Below the pieces are notes generated by a model. That model was not told where the DNA came from, made no database searches, and saw only the letters and a list, made by a program, of their open reading frames with translations. DNA of 64,000 nt from the NCBI RefSeq assembly GCF_020696975.1, contig NZ_JAJGBK010000032.1:62001-126000 (forward strand), in the 5' to 3' direction. Source of the stretch: Methanoculleus sp. GTDB lineage: Archaea; Halobacteriota; Methanomicrobia; Methanomicrobiales; Methanoculleaceae. The position numbers and the translations under genes are program-made. Shown here piece by piece: positions 43,685 to 52,652 of the stretch. The first letter of the stretch is position 1. Each line of letters starts with the position of its first letter.

Positions 43685-45088
43685 TTAACTGAAATCCATC
43701 ACTTCGGGCTGGAGCGTCTGGAGATCGATCACGAACGCGCGCGCGGGCGTAGGATTGATATTCATCTGTTTCTGAAACGATGTCTGCGATTGCCACGTGC
43801 CCGTGTTCACCCCGAGGACCCCCCGGTAGCGGGTGATGCCGCAGATGTGGACGTGGCCCGTGAGGAGGATCTCGGGAAGGGGATCGATGACGAGCCGGTC
43901 GGTCTTCATCGCGGCGATGGGGGTCCGCATCCCGTAGGGAGAGGCGAGCAGCCGGCGTTTCAGCATCTCATCCATGATCTCGCCGGGCCGCTCGTAACTC
44001 GCCCCCGGGATGAGCCCGATCATGTCGTCGATCGACCGGCCGTGGTACATCAGGACCCGGACGCCCTGGAGGTTCAACAGGCAGGGGTTCTCCACGAGGG
44101 TGCAGTTTGCCGGGAACCTTGTGGTGAACTCCGGCGGGATCGCCGGCTGGGGTTCGGCCATCCTGACGACGTCGTGGTTCCCTGGAGCGGCAACGATCCG
44201 GATCCGTGAGGGGAGGTCGCGGAGCATCTCGCCGAAGACGTCATACTGCTCGTAGATGTTCTTGATCGTCAGTTCCTGGTCCTGGCCGGGGTAGATCCCG
44301 ATACCGTCGACGAGGTCGCCGGCGATCAGGAGGTAGCCGGCATCCGAGTCCTGGAGCCAGTCGGCGAACCGGTTCCACCCGTCCTCGAGGAAGGTGTCGC
44401 TTCCCACATGGACGTCGGAGATGAGGACCGCTTTCCCCGGCCGATCGCTCTTGAACGGGGCGTTGTTGATCGGGACGTCGGGCCGGAAGAGCTGTTCGGC
44501 GAAGAAGAGCCCGCCGTCGCTTGAGAGTTTCCCCTTGACCCCGAGCACCTCGTCGGGGAGGATCCGTTCGGCCTCGGCAAACGAGTCGTCCCTCCCTTTG
44601 TTGAAGAGCACCCGGATGGCCCCGGTGGGGTCCTCCACCTCGACGAGCCGGTGCCCCTTCGCGGTCGTCCGGACGTCGGCCACCATCCCGATGACGCTGC
44701 ACTCTTCGTCGCGGTAGCGGTGGGGGGACTTCTGGAGCGCCTCGATCGGCATCACGGTCATCCGGCTGCGGAGCATCCCGGCCAGGTTGTTGTAGCGGTC
44801 CCGGAAGTAGTGGACGGCGTCCTCGTGGCCGCTGACGCTTCCCGTGGTCCCGGCGCTCCCCATGATCACCTCGAGTTCCGGATCGACGAGGAACCGGGTT
44901 CCGTCCCGGACCTTCCGGAGCCCCGGGATATGCTCGGGGGAGACGACCGGGGTGCCGTCGGGGACCCCTGCCGCAATCCGGTCGATGAGCGTAGGATCGT
45001 TTTGCTCGCGGATGTAATCTACGACGTCGGGGTGGACCTGATGCTTCAGCGCAAGGAACCGGCGTACGATCTCGGCGTTGGCGAGCAT
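43685..45088 (-). CDS. polB: DNA polymerase D small subunit (DP1)
   Basis: 467 residues from ATG 45088. DP1 pairs with DP2 in the replicative archaeal polymerase and supplies 3'-5' exonuclease. An OB fold ('VIGMVADVRTTAKGHRLVEVEDPTGAIRVLF') precedes a calcineurin-like phosphoesterase domain with all metal motifs: 'DVHVGSDTF', 'GDLVDGIGIYPGQ', 'GNHDVVRMAEPQPAI', 'YHGRS' and 'LTGHVHICGI'. An intact metal site indicates active proofreading. The DP2 gene is not in the window. Confidence 0.95.
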   Translation of the reverse strand: MLANAEIVRRFLALKHQVHPDVVDYIREQNDPTLIDRIAAGVPDGTPVVSPEHIPGLRKVRDGTRFLVDPELEVIMGSAGTTGSVSGHEDAVHYFRDRYNNLAGMLRSRMTVMPIEALQKSPHRYRDEECSVIGMVADVRTTAKGHRLVEVEDPTGAIRVLFNKGRDDSFAEAERILPDEVLGVKGKLSSDGGLFFAEQLFRPDVPINNAPFKSDRPGKAVLISDVHVGSDTFLEDGWNRFADWLQDSDAGYLLIAGDLVDGIGIYPGQDQELTIKNIYEQYDVFGEMLRDLPSRIRIVAAPGNHDVVRMAEPQPAIPPEFTTRFPANCTLVENPCLLNLQGVRVLMYHGRSIDDMIGLIPGASYERPGEIMDEMLKRRLLASPYGMRTPIAAMKTDRLVIDPLPEILLTGHVHICGITRYRGVLGVNTGTWQSQTSFQKQMNINPTPARAFVIDLQTLQPEVMDFS

Positions 45089-45191
45089 GGACTCATGATA
45101 TTCTCCCCCGGGCAATATGGGTTTATCTTTTTTCGCACTTCGCCTCCGGACAACCTATGTATATGAAGGGATAGCATTTTCTTTAGAGCAA

Positions 45192-45860
45192 ATGTCGGAT
45201 ACCACCTGGCTGCAACGTGTAGCATTGGCCTTTGCGGCGTTCCGGGAGAGCGATCACCCGGTTGTCTCTCTCGCCCGGGACGTCCTCTGGGTCGTCGCGG
45301 TTGTGGGGGGTATCGCCCTTCTCCTCTACCTCTTCGCCGGCACCTGGCCGGCGGTGGTCACGATCGAGTCCGAGAGCATGGTCCCGAACATGAACGTCGG
45401 CGACCTGGTGCTCGTCGTCGACGAGGACCGGTTCGGGAGTCTCGTGACATGGGCCGAGGGGCAACAGACCGGGCATACATCCTTCGGGAACTACGGCGAC
45501 GTGATCATCTACCGGCCGAACGGCGTCGACTCCGTTCACCCGATCATCCACCGGGCGATGACCTACGTCGATACCCCGGCGGTAGTTGAGTCGGGGCTCG
45601 GGGCTTACTACGCCGACCCGCACGGCGGCTACATCACCAAGGGGGACAACAACCCCTATATCGACCAGGGGAACCTCCGGCTCCCGGGCGTCGGGGTTGT
45701 CGAACCGGTCAGGAAGGAGTGGATTGTCGGCAAAGCCCTCGTCGCGGTGCCGCTCATCGGCTACCTCCCCCTGCACCTCGCCGAGTTCGCCGTCGTCGTC
45801 ATCATCCTCATCCTCATCCACGACTTCGTCATTGCGCGCCGGAAAGGGAAAGACGAATAA
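45192..45860 (+). CDS. Signal peptidase I (archaeal S26B type)
   Basis: 222 residues from ATG 45192. It removes signal peptides on the outer membrane face. The N-terminal helix (about 31-50) precedes the catalytic Ser62 in 'IESESMVPNMNVGDLVLV'; 'HPIIHRAMTY' has the His that replaces Lys in the ER-type enzymes, and 'YITKGDNNPYIDQG' the Asp. A C-terminal helix 'FAVVVIILILIHDFVI' gives a second anchor. It precedes cofH-1 on the same strand, though without a functional link. Confidence 0.93.
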   Translation: MSDTTWLQRVALAFAAFRESDHPVVSLARDVLWVVAVVGGIALLLYLFAGTWPAVVTIESESMVPNMNVGDLVLVVDEDRFGSLVTWAEGQQTGHTSFGNYGDVIIYRPNGVDSVHPIIHRAMTYVDTPAVVESGLGAYYADPHGGYITKGDNNPYIDQGNLRLPGVGVVEPVRKEWIVGKALVAVPLIGYLPLHLAEFAVVVIILILIHDFVIARRKGKDE

Positions 45861-45883
45861 ATTGAGTTACGAGAGTTAGTACG

Positions 45884-46972
45884 ATGCCGTATCCACTGCA
45901 CGACCTGCTCGACGATGTGCTTGCCGGCCACCGGCTCACGGAAGAGGAGGCCGTCCGCCTCCTTTCGACCCGCGATCGGGACGTCTGGACGATCGCCGCC
46001 GCCGCGGACGAACTCCGCGAGGCGAAGGTCGGCGACCGCGTCACCTACGTCCGGAACCAGAACATCCACGTCACCAACGTCTGCAAGAACCTCTGCGGGT
46101 TCTGCGGGTTCGGGCGGCGGGCGGACGATCCGGAAGCGTTCTGCGACGACATTGCGACCGTGCGGGAGAAGGCCCGGACGGCGATGGCGCGGAGGGTCAC
46201 CGAGATCTGCCTCCTCTCGGGGGTGCACCCCGACTACACGCTCGACTCCTACGTCGACCTCATATCCTGCGTCCGGGAGGCCGCGCCCGGCGTGGATATC
46301 CACACGGCAAGCCCCGACGAGATCGCCTGGGCGGCGGAGCGGAGCGGGGTCTCGACCGTCGCGGTCATCGAGCGGCTCCGCGAGGCGGGGCTCGGGACCC
46401 TCCAGGGGACGGCGGCCGAGATCCTGGTGGACGAGGTCCGGCGGGTGATCTGCCCGAGGAAGTGCGACACGGCGACATGGGCCCGGGTCATCCGCGAGGC
46501 GCACGGCATGGGCATCCGGTCGACAGCGACGATCATGTACGGCTCCTATGAGGGCGAGGCGGACCGCGCCCGACACCTCGCGATCCTCCGCGATATCCAG
46601 GACGAGACCGGGGGGTTCACCGAGCTCGTCCCGCTCTCCTTCATCCATCAAAAGACCCCCCTCTACCGGGCGGGGCAAGCCCCGCCCGGGGCGACCGGCC
46701 GGGAGGATATCCTGATGGTCGCGGTCGCCCGGCTCTTCCTCGACAACTTCGACCACATCCAGGTCTCGTGGGGGAAGGTGGGGACGAAGCTGACCGAGAT
46801 GGCGCTTCTTGCCGGGGCGGACGACCTCGGAGGGACGATGTTCTGCGACGACGTCTCGGTCGATGCCGGCGGCGAGGGCGCCGACTACCTGGACCCGGCC
46901 GAGATGCAGCGGATCGCCGCGGACCTCGGCCGGACCCTCCGGCAGCGGACGACGACCTACGAGATGGTGTGA
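45884..46972 (+). CDS. cofH: FO synthase subunit 2, CofH paralogue 1
   Basis: 362 residues, radical SAM. CofH with CofG makes the deazaflavin FO, the chromophore of coenzyme F420. The cluster motif is 'CKNLCGFCGF' (Cys67, Cys71, Cys74), with the N-terminal 'LLDDVLAGHRLTEEEAVRLLSTRDRDVWTIAAAADELREAKVGDRVTYVRNQNI' typical of CofH. It shares most of its sequence with the gene at 47416; CofG is not in the window. Differences are clearest in residues 130-190 ('HTASPDEIAWAAERSGVSTVAVIERLREAGLGTLQG'). Confidence 0.9.
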   Translation: MPYPLHDLLDDVLAGHRLTEEEAVRLLSTRDRDVWTIAAAADELREAKVGDRVTYVRNQNIHVTNVCKNLCGFCGFGRRADDPEAFCDDIATVREKARTAMARRVTEICLLSGVHPDYTLDSYVDLISCVREAAPGVDIHTASPDEIAWAAERSGVSTVAVIERLREAGLGTLQGTAAEILVDEVRRVICPRKCDTATWARVIREAHGMGIRSTATIMYGSYEGEADRARHLAILRDIQDETGGFTELVPLSFIHQKTPLYRAGQAPPGATGREDILMVAVARLFLDNFDHIQVSWGKVGTKLTEMALLAGADDLGGTMFCDDVSVDAGGEGADYLDPAEMQRIAADLGRTLRQRTTTYEMV

Positions 46973-46980
46973 ACCCGGGT

Positions 46981-47295
46981 TCACATCCTGTTTAAGGCCT
47001 CTCTCCCCGACATCCCGATCTCGACCCGGCGCTGGACCGCCGGAAGGTTCGCCGCCTTCACCTCGGCATCCATCAGGCCGTCGAGGTTGTCGAGGGTCGA
47101 CTCCTCCGAGACGCCGACGATCGCCGCAGGAACCCCGACGTTCGCCAGCGCCTCGATATCGAACCCGGCAGTCCCGATCATCCCCTCGTCGGTCACCCAG
47201 ACCATCAGGCTGGTGCCCCCGACCGGGATGACGTAGCCGTATGCGTCCTTGTAGCTGAGCCTTGTGCGCTGGTGGCACAGGATCTGTTGAGCCAT
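46981..47295 (-). CDS. DUF1805 family protein
   Basis: 104 residues. 'KDAYGYVIPVGGTSLMVWVTDEGMIGTAGFDIEALANVGVPAAIV' matches the DUF1805 family (YunC in Bacillus), small proteins of unknown function with a PII-like or barrel fold. It lies on the opposite strand between the two cofH genes, 8 bp after the end of cofH-1, so the duplication of cofH is not a simple head-to-tail repeat. Confidence 0.78.
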   Translation of the reverse strand: MAQQILCHQRTRLSYKDAYGYVIPVGGTSLMVWVTDEGMIGTAGFDIEALANVGVPAAIVGVSEESTLDNLDGLMDAEVKAANLPAVQRRVEIGMSGREALNRM

Positions 47296-47415
47296 GGCCG
47301 GCGGGATGCCCCCGATGAATGATAAGTGTTGCGCTCCTCCCGGGTGCGCACCCGAAAGTTCATCTCCTGACCGCGCCCAGAGAGATCATTCCGTCGCGCG
47401 AGACGGTTGAGGTGT

Positions 47416-48510
47416 ATGACCCCGCCACTGCGACAGGTCCTCGAAGACGCGCTCGCCGGCCACCGGCTCACCGAGGAGGAGGCCGTCCGCCTCCTCTCGA
47501 CCTGCGATCGGGACGTCTGGACGATCGCCGCCGCCGCGGACGACCTTCGCGAGGCGAAGGTCGGCGATACCGTCACCTACATCCGGAACCAGAACATCAA
47601 CGTCACCAACCTCTGCGTGAACGCCTGCGGGTTCTGCGGGTTCTCCCGCAAACCGGGCGACCGGGATCTCTTCTGCTACGACGAAGCCGCCGTCCGCGCA
47701 AAGGCCCGGATGGCGGTAAGCCGCAATGTCACCGAGATCTGCACGGTGAGCGGCCTCCACCCGGAGTTCGACGCCCAATCCTACGTCGATATCATATCCT
47801 GGATACACGATGAGGCCCCCGCGGTCCACATCCACGCGAGCAACCCGATGGAGATGGCGTATGCCGCGAGAAAGAGCGGCCTCTCCACCCGGGAAGTGCT
47901 CATCGGGATGAAGCACGCGGGCCTCTCCACCCTCTGCGGGACGGCGGCCGAGATCCTGGTGGACGAGATCCGGCGGGTGATCTGCCCGGAGAAGATCGAC
48001 ACGGCGACCTGGGTCCGGGTCATCAAAGAGGCGCACAATCTCGGGATCCGGTCGACGGCGACGATCATGTACGGTCACTGCGAGAGCGAGGCGGACCGCG
48101 CCCGGCACCTTGCTATCCTCCGCGATATCCAGGACGAGACCGGGGGGTTCACCGAGTTCGTCCCGCTCTCCTTTGTCCACCACAAGACCCCCCTCTACCG
48201 GGCGGGACGCGCCCGGCCCGGGGCGACCGGGAGGGAGGACGTTCTCATGGTTGCCGTCTCGCGCCTTTTCCTGGATAACTTCGACCACATCCAGGCCTCC
48301 TGGGTGAAAGTGGGGACGAAGATGGCCGGGATGGCGCTTCTTGCCGGGGCGGACGACCTCGGCGGAACGCTCTTTGAGGAGAGCATCTCCCGGGAGGCGG
48401 GTGCGCGCGATACCGATTACCTGGACCCGGAGACGATGCGGCAGATGGTCGCGGACCTCGGGCGGACCTTCCGGCAACGGACGACGACCTACGGTCTCGT
48501 ACCGGGTTGA
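47416..48510 (+). CDS. cofH: FO synthase subunit 2, CofH paralogue 2
   Basis: 364 residues from ATG 47416; TTG 47407 in the track is not needed. Radical SAM Cys67, Cys71 and Cys74 in 'CVNACGFCGF'. It aligns over its whole length with cofH-1, sharing the ends 'GTAAEILVDE.RRVICP' and 'RQRTTTY', but has different central residues ('HIHASNPMEMAYAARKSGLSTREVLIGMKHAGLSTLCG'). One copy may be the F420 enzyme and the other a specialised paralogue, or both may act with CofG under different conditions. Confidence 0.9.
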   Translation: MTPPLRQVLEDALAGHRLTEEEAVRLLSTCDRDVWTIAAAADDLREAKVGDTVTYIRNQNINVTNLCVNACGFCGFSRKPGDRDLFCYDEAAVRAKARMAVSRNVTEICTVSGLHPEFDAQSYVDIISWIHDEAPAVHIHASNPMEMAYAARKSGLSTREVLIGMKHAGLSTLCGTAAEILVDEIRRVICPEKIDTATWVRVIKEAHNLGIRSTATIMYGHCESEADRARHLAILRDIQDETGGFTEFVPLSFVHHKTPLYRAGRARPGATGREDVLMVAVSRLFLDNFDHIQASWVKVGTKMAGMALLAGADDLGGTLFEESISREAGARDTDYLDPETMRQMVADLGRTFRQRTTTYGLVPG

Positions 48511-48636
48511 TCTCCGGGGACGGCCGGGATGCTTCGCCCCGGCTCTCCAATTCATGCCCGAAAAATTATAAATATCGTCAAATCCAGTACGCCTCCTCGT
48601 TACCGGCCGAATCCCGGTGATTGGGAGGTGAAAGAG

Positions 48637-48795
48637 ATGGTAAATGGTCTCATTGGTCTTGCAATCCTCTTCTTTGTACTGGCACTTGTCTTTGCCTTAT
48701 TGGGAGCACGGGGGGTTGCGGGGATGTCGATGTCGATCGCGAAGTGGCTGGTCATCATCTTCATCGTCCTCGCGATCATATCGCTGCTGCTCTGA
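48637..48795 (+). CDS. Small DUF1328/YtjA-like membrane protein
   Basis: 52 residues from ATG 48637, with GGGAGGTG upstream. Two helices: '[19 protein letters not shown]' and '[19 protein letters not shown]', with a Gly/Ala loop '[10 protein letters not shown]'. This is the form of UPF0391/DUF1328 proteins; their function is not known. The track begins far upstream, but the ribosome binding site fixes the start. Confidence 0.75.
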   Translation: MVNGLIGLAILFFVLALVFALLGARGVAGMSMSIAKWLVIIFIVLAIISLLL

Positions 48796-48852
48796 CCGCC
48801 GGCCGGGCTCGTGAGCCGTTTTATGGGGTTACGGGGCCCGGTGTCCCGGTCC

Positions 48853-49404
48853 TCAGTCCTCCGGCCGGAGGTACCTGACGATCGTATCCGCAACCGCTAT
48901 GGCCTTCTGCATCGCCTGCTCGTCGTTGCGGATATCCCCCGGGTTATACCCCCTGCCGCAGACGTAGCCGAGGTACGAGAACTCGTGGGCGTTCAGGAAC
49001 CCCTCCAGCGTCTCAAGCGACCGCTCGCCCCCCCGGTCGGCGCAGACAGCGACGGCTACGGCTCCCCTCCCCGAAAGCCTTCTGTCGTGGAAGAGGGAGT
49101 AGGTCCGGTCGATCAGGTTCTTCGTCTGGCCGTTGATGTCGTAGTAGTAGGTCGGGGCGCCGAGGACCAGCACCTCGCAGTCGATCATCTTCTGCGCGAC
49201 GTCGGCCCAGTCGTCGTCCTCTATTGCGCACCATTTCGCCTCCCGGCAGGCCTCGCAGCCGGTGCAGGGCCGGATATCCATATCGGCAAGCGTCAGGTAC
49301 TCGGTCTTTATACCCGCCTCCCGCACCCGGTCGAGGATGGTGGTGACGAGCGTCGCGGTGTTGCCGTTCCTCCGCATACTTCCGGAGATCCCGAGAACGT
49401 TCAT
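48853..49404 (-). CDS. Iron-sulfur flavoprotein (Isf-like NADPH-dependent FMN reductase)
   Basis: 183 residues, flavodoxin-like fold. 'GISGSMRRNGNTATLV' binds FMN phosphate, and 'GAPTYYYDINGQTKNLIDR' the isoalloxazine ring. The compact cysteine motif C47-X2-C50-X2-C53-X5-C59 ('PCTGCEACREAKWC') is that of archaeal Isf proteins, which hold a 4Fe-4S cluster and reduce O2 or peroxide. It probably acts in oxidant defence. Overlaps the DUF123 gene by 4 bp at its start. Confidence 0.88.
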   Translation of the reverse strand: MNVLGISGSMRRNGNTATLVTTILDRVREAGIKTEYLTLADMDIRPCTGCEACREAKWCAIEDDDWADVAQKMIDCEVLVLGAPTYYYDINGQTKNLIDRTYSLFHDRRLSGRGAVAVAVCADRGGERSLETLEGFLNAHEFSYLGYVCGRGYNPGDIRNDEQAMQKAIAVADTIVRYLRPED

Positions 49405-49856
49405 ACCCTACCCTCGCCCCCCTCGTTCTTGATGCTTGTGATCCGGGCATCGAGGTCGAGACTGCGGAATGCCGCGAGGATCTCGGGGACCGGGTCGCCG
49501 GGGCGGTAGAAGAGGTGCGAGGAACAGGCACAGTCGCTGCACCCGAAGTCGGGGACGGAGGCCCTGCCGAGGGCCCGGGCAAGATCGCACTCGCAGTCCC
49601 GTTCCGTCGCGGCGGTGACGGCGGCGGCGAGGGTGAAGCGCGGGGAAAGAAGGAGGTGGTCGATGTGCCACCGGGGAGAACGGTCGCGCTTTTGGGCGAG
49701 CCGGATATGCCGCATTACCCGGATAAGCCCGCCGCTCCCCCGGGCGGAACCCACGTAGATGTGCCGGCCGCGGGCAAACTCCCGCGCCCCGAGGGCCCCG
49801 ATACGGACCTGGCAATCCGGGTTCTCGAGGATGAGGGCGTAGACCCCCTTATCCAT
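49401..49856 (-). CDS. DUF123 (GIY-YIG-like) family protein
   Basis: 151 residues from ATG 49856; the track's N-terminal 73 residues are spurious. 'KGVYALILENPDCQVRIGALGAREFARGRHIYVGSARGSGGLIRVMRHIR' and 'PRWHIDHLLL' mark DUF123, related to the GIY-YIG nuclease fold. Cysteines in 'GCSDCACSSHLF' near the C-terminus suggest a metal site. Function unknown. Its start overlaps the MBL hydrolase gene by 8 bp and its end the flavoprotein, forming a three-gene operon. Confidence 0.78.
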   Translation of the reverse strand: MDKGVYALILENPDCQVRIGALGAREFARGRHIYVGSARGSGGLIRVMRHIRLAQKRDRSPRWHIDHLLLSPRFTLAAAVTAATERDCECDLARALGRASVPDFGCSDCACSSHLFYRPGDPVPEILAAFRSLDLDARITSIKNEGGEGRV

Positions 49857-50451
49857 AGAACCGGAGCGCCTCCCGCGCGGCCGCGATATGCCTCCCGCCG
49901 CCGCGGGCGACGGGCTCGCCGTGCCCGGGGTAGAGTCCCTCGACATCAAGCGCCGCGAGGCGTTCGATGGATGCCGCAAGTGCGGTCCGGTCCCCGCCCG
50001 GGAAGTCGTAGCGCCCGAAGGACCCGCCCGTAAAGACGGTGTCCCCCGAGAAGAGGACCTTCGCCGCTTCGTCATAGAGGCAGATCCCGCCCGGGGTGTG
50101 ACCCGGGGTGTGGATTACCCGGAGATCGCCGACCCGGTCGCCGTCGGCAAGGACGGTCCGGGGGGCGATCCCGGGCGACCGTGCGCCGAAATGCATCGCG
50201 AGGCTCCGGGTGTCGTCGACGAGGCCTGGCGCGTCCGCAGCGTGGATGCAGACGGCGGCGTCGTTGCAGAGCCGCGCGATCTCTTTGACATGGGCGATGT
50301 GGTCGTAGTGGCCGTGGGTGATGATGATCGTCTCGATCCCTCCCGCATACGGCTCTACCGCCATCGGGAGAACGCCCGCGTCGATGAGGATGTTTCCGTA
50401 AACAAACGAGTTAGCGTAGGTCGTGCCGCTCGCGATCCACCGGACTGGCAT
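49849..50451 (-). CDS. Metallo-beta-lactamase-fold hydrolase
   Basis: 200 residues from ATG 50451. Zinc motif 'THGHYDH' at 45-51 and later 'HTPGHTPGG', 'FSGDTVF', 'YPGHGEP' give the complete binuclear site. It resembles glyoxalase II and small MBL hydrolases of unknown substrate; length and motif spacing are normal. It is divergent from thiC with about 10 bp between start codons, so the two genes share a very short promoter region. Confidence 0.9.
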   Translation of the reverse strand: MPVRWIASGTTYANSFVYGNILIDAGVLPMAVEPYAGGIETIIITHGHYDHIAHVKEIARLCNDAAVCIHAADAPGLVDDTRSLAMHFGARSPGIAPRTVLADGDRVGDLRVIHTPGHTPGGICLYDEAAKVLFSGDTVFTGGSFGRYDFPGGDRTALAASIERLAALDVEGLYPGHGEPVARGGGRHIAAAREALRFYG

Positions 50452-50461
50452 GCAGACTAAT

Positions 50462-51766
50462 ATGGCTTCCAGACAAATGGTTCTTATGCACACCCTTGTT
50501 CATGCGTGCCTGCGCGGGGTCCCCCCGGAGGTGGAGACGATCGCCCGGGAGGAGGATCTCGTCCCCCACCGTGCCGCCCGGGCTGTCGCCCGCGGACGGA
50601 TCGTCATCCCGGCAAACCCCGTGCGGCCGCACCGGCTCTGCGCCATCGGTGAAGGCTGCAGGGTCCGGGTCAACGTGAACGTCGGGACGTCGGGCACCCG
50701 GTGCGACGAGGATCTTGAGATCGAGAAGGCGCAGGCAGCCCTCCGGGAGGGGGCGGACGCGCTGATGGACCTCTCGACCGGGGGCGATCTCGTCCGGATC
50801 CGGCAGAGGATCCTGAAACTCGATGCGCCGGTCGGGACGGTCCCGGTCTACGAAGCGGTCCGGCGGGCGGGGAGTGCCGCGGACGTCGACGCCGACCTGC
50901 TCTTCTCCGTCATCCGGGAGCACTGCCGGCAGGGCGTGGACTTCCTGACCCTGCACTGCGGGGTGAACCGCCAGGCGCTCGCGTCGCTCCAGGCCGACCC
51001 CCGGACGATGGGCGTCGTCAGCCGCGGCGGGGCCTTCCACGTCGCGATGATGGCCGCGACCGGCGAAGAGAACCCCCTCTACGCCGAGTACGACTACCTC
51101 CTCGAGATCCTCGCCGAGCACGACGTCGTCGTGAGCCTCGGCGACGGGATGCGCCCGGGTGCGCTCGTGGATGCCGGCCGCCTCGCGAAGACGACCGAGT
51201 ACCTGACGCTCGGCCACCTCGCAAAACGGGCGCTCGCCGCCGGAGTGCAGCGGATGATCGAGGGGCCGGGGCATATCCCGGCCGACCAGATCGGCTACAA
51301 CGTCCGGATGCTCAAGGAGGTGACCGACGGCGCCCCGCTCTACCTGCTCGGCCCGCTTGTGACCGACGTGGCGCCGGGTTACGACCATGTCGTGGGGGCG
51401 ATCGGCGGGGTGATCGCCTGCATGAACGGCGCCGACTTCCTCTGCATGGTCTCACCGGCCGAACACCTGGCGCTCCCGGACGTCCGCGACATCGTGGAGG
51501 GGACGCGGGTGGCGCGGATCGCGGCGCATGTCGGGAGCCTCTCCCGCGCCGCGGGGAAGACGAAGAACCGTGAGATCCGGATGGCGGAGGCCCGCCGGGC
51601 GCTCGACTGGGAGAAGCAGTTCGAGGCGGCGCTCACCCCCGAGGAGGCCAGGCGCATCCACGAGCGGGACGGGGAACTTGAGACCTGCTCGATGTGCGGC
51701 GACCTCTGCGCCGTCAAGATGGTGCGCGAGATCCTTCCGGGCCCGCAAGAGCGAACAGAGCCGTGA
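50462..51766 (+). CDS. thiC: Phosphomethylpyrimidine synthase ThiC
   Basis: 434 residues from ATG 50462 (50486 is an alternative). It converts AIR to HMP-phosphate in thiamine synthesis by radical SAM chemistry. Typical segments: 'INANVGTSG'-like 'VNVNVGTSGTRCDEDLEIEKAQAALREGADALMDLSTGGD', 'FLTLHCGV', 'SRGGAFHVAMM', 'EGPGHIPADQI' and the C-terminal cluster motif 'CSMCGDLCAVK' (CX2CX4C). Short ThiC forms lacking the N-terminal extension are typical for archaea. Divergent from the MBL gene. Confidence 0.95.
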   Translation: MASRQMVLMHTLVHACLRGVPPEVETIAREEDLVPHRAARAVARGRIVIPANPVRPHRLCAIGEGCRVRVNVNVGTSGTRCDEDLEIEKAQAALREGADALMDLSTGGDLVRIRQRILKLDAPVGTVPVYEAVRRAGSAADVDADLLFSVIREHCRQGVDFLTLHCGVNRQALASLQADPRTMGVVSRGGAFHVAMMAATGEENPLYAEYDYLLEILAEHDVVVSLGDGMRPGALVDAGRLAKTTEYLTLGHLAKRALAAGVQRMIEGPGHIPADQIGYNVRMLKEVTDGAPLYLLGPLVTDVAPGYDHVVGAIGGVIACMNGADFLCMVSPAEHLALPDVRDIVEGTRVARIAAHVGSLSRAAGKTKNREIRMAEARRALDWEKQFEAALTPEEARRIHERDGELETCSMCGDLCAVKMVREILPGPQERTEP

Positions 51767-51789
51767 GAAGGGCCGCTCGCACCCTCTTC

Positions 51790-52197
51790 TCACTTCATCC
51801 CGGACTGCCCATCGATCCAGGCGATGATCGCGTCCCGGCTCCGCCGGTAGGCCGCAAGCACCTTCTCCTCGGTCCCGGCGGCCCGGGCAGGGTCGGGGAA
51901 GTCGACGTGGATCGTCTCTTTTGTCCAGGGGAACATCGGGCAGACACCCCCGGCGCAGAGCGCGATGGCGTAGTCCATCTCTTTGCCGTCGAAGAGGGTG
52001 AGGTCCTTCGCCCGCTGGCCCGAGATGTCTATCCCGATCTCGTCCATCACCCGGACGGCGAGGGGATCGAGGGCGGTCGGGGCAATCCCGGCGGAGCAGA
52101 CCTCGTAGCGGTCGCCGTAGCGGGCGCGGAGGTAGCCTTCCGCCATCTGGGTCCGGGCGGCGTTGTTCGTGCCGATGAAGAGCACTCTCTGCTTCAT
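51790..52197 (-). CDS. ArsC/low-molecular-weight phosphatase-like protein lacking the nucleophilic Cys
   Basis: 135 residues. The family phosphate loop (CTGNSCRSQMAEG in thioredoxin-type arsenate reductase) here reads 'FIGTNNAARTQMAEG': the first Cys is Gly9 and the second is Ala14, though Arg15 is kept. The resolving pair Cys81 and Cys86 ('LCAGGVCPMFP') is present. Chemistry through Cys-thiol attack should be impossible, so arsenate reduction or phosphatase activity is doubtful. It may be a binding or regulatory protein. It follows purE, separated by an oligo-T terminator. Confidence 0.85.
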   Translation of the reverse strand: MKQRVLFIGTNNAARTQMAEGYLRARYGDRYEVCSAGIAPTALDPLAVRVMDEIGIDISGQRAKDLTLFDGKEMDYAIALCAGGVCPMFPWTKETIHVDFPDPARAAGTEEKVLAAYRRSRDAIIAWIDGQSGMK

Positions 52198-52221
52198 GCC
52201 CCTCCCCTCTGCGGCAGGGTG

Positions 52222-52227
52222 AAAAAA
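52222..52227 (-). terminator. Oligo-T terminator of purE
   Basis: On the minus strand six T residues lie after a short GGCC-GGGAA-GGCC dyad, between purE and the ArsC-like gene. Confidence 0.45.
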
Positions 52228-52259
52228 GGTTACGTGACCGGCCTTCCCGGCCCGGTGTA

Positions 52260-52652
52260 TCAGGCCTGCCCCGCGCCGAGGATCCGGACCGCGAGCAGGC
52301 CGGCGTTCTCGCCGTTATCGACCCCGACGCAGGCCACCGGGACGCCTTTTGGCATCTGGACGATCGAGAGGAGGGCATCGATGCCCATCAGTTTCCCGCT
52401 CACGGGGACGCCGATCACCGGCCGCCGTGTCTTCGAGGCCACGACGCCGGGAAGGGCCGCCGAGAGCCCGGCGATCGCGATGAAGACCCGGGCGTCGCTC
52501 CCTTTCACGTAATCGTCGAGCCTCTCCGGGTCCCGGTGCGCCGAGATCACCCGGTAGTCGTAGGAGACACGGTGCTCTTTTAAGACTGTAAACACCTTCT
52601 CTGCGATGGGGCCGTCGGAGGCCGAACCGCAGATCACCGCGACATCAACCAT
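52260..52652 (-). CDS. purE: N5-carboxyaminoimidazole ribonucleotide mutase PurE
   Basis: 130 residues from ATG 52652. It moves the carboxyl group in purine synthesis. '[14 protein letters not shown]', '[15 protein letters not shown]' and '[28 protein letters not shown]' are the substrate loops. GGAGG lies immediately before the ATG, which is too close, so the start is by homology. Shorter than bacterial PurE (about 165) but complete in motifs. Divergent from the aminotransferase. Confidence 0.92.
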   Translation of the reverse strand: MVDVAVICGSASDGPIAEKVFTVLKEHRVSYDYRVISAHRDPERLDDYVKGSDARVFIAIAGLSAALPGVVASKTRRPVIGVPVSGKLMGIDALLSIVQMPKGVPVACVGVDNGENAGLLAVRILGAGQA

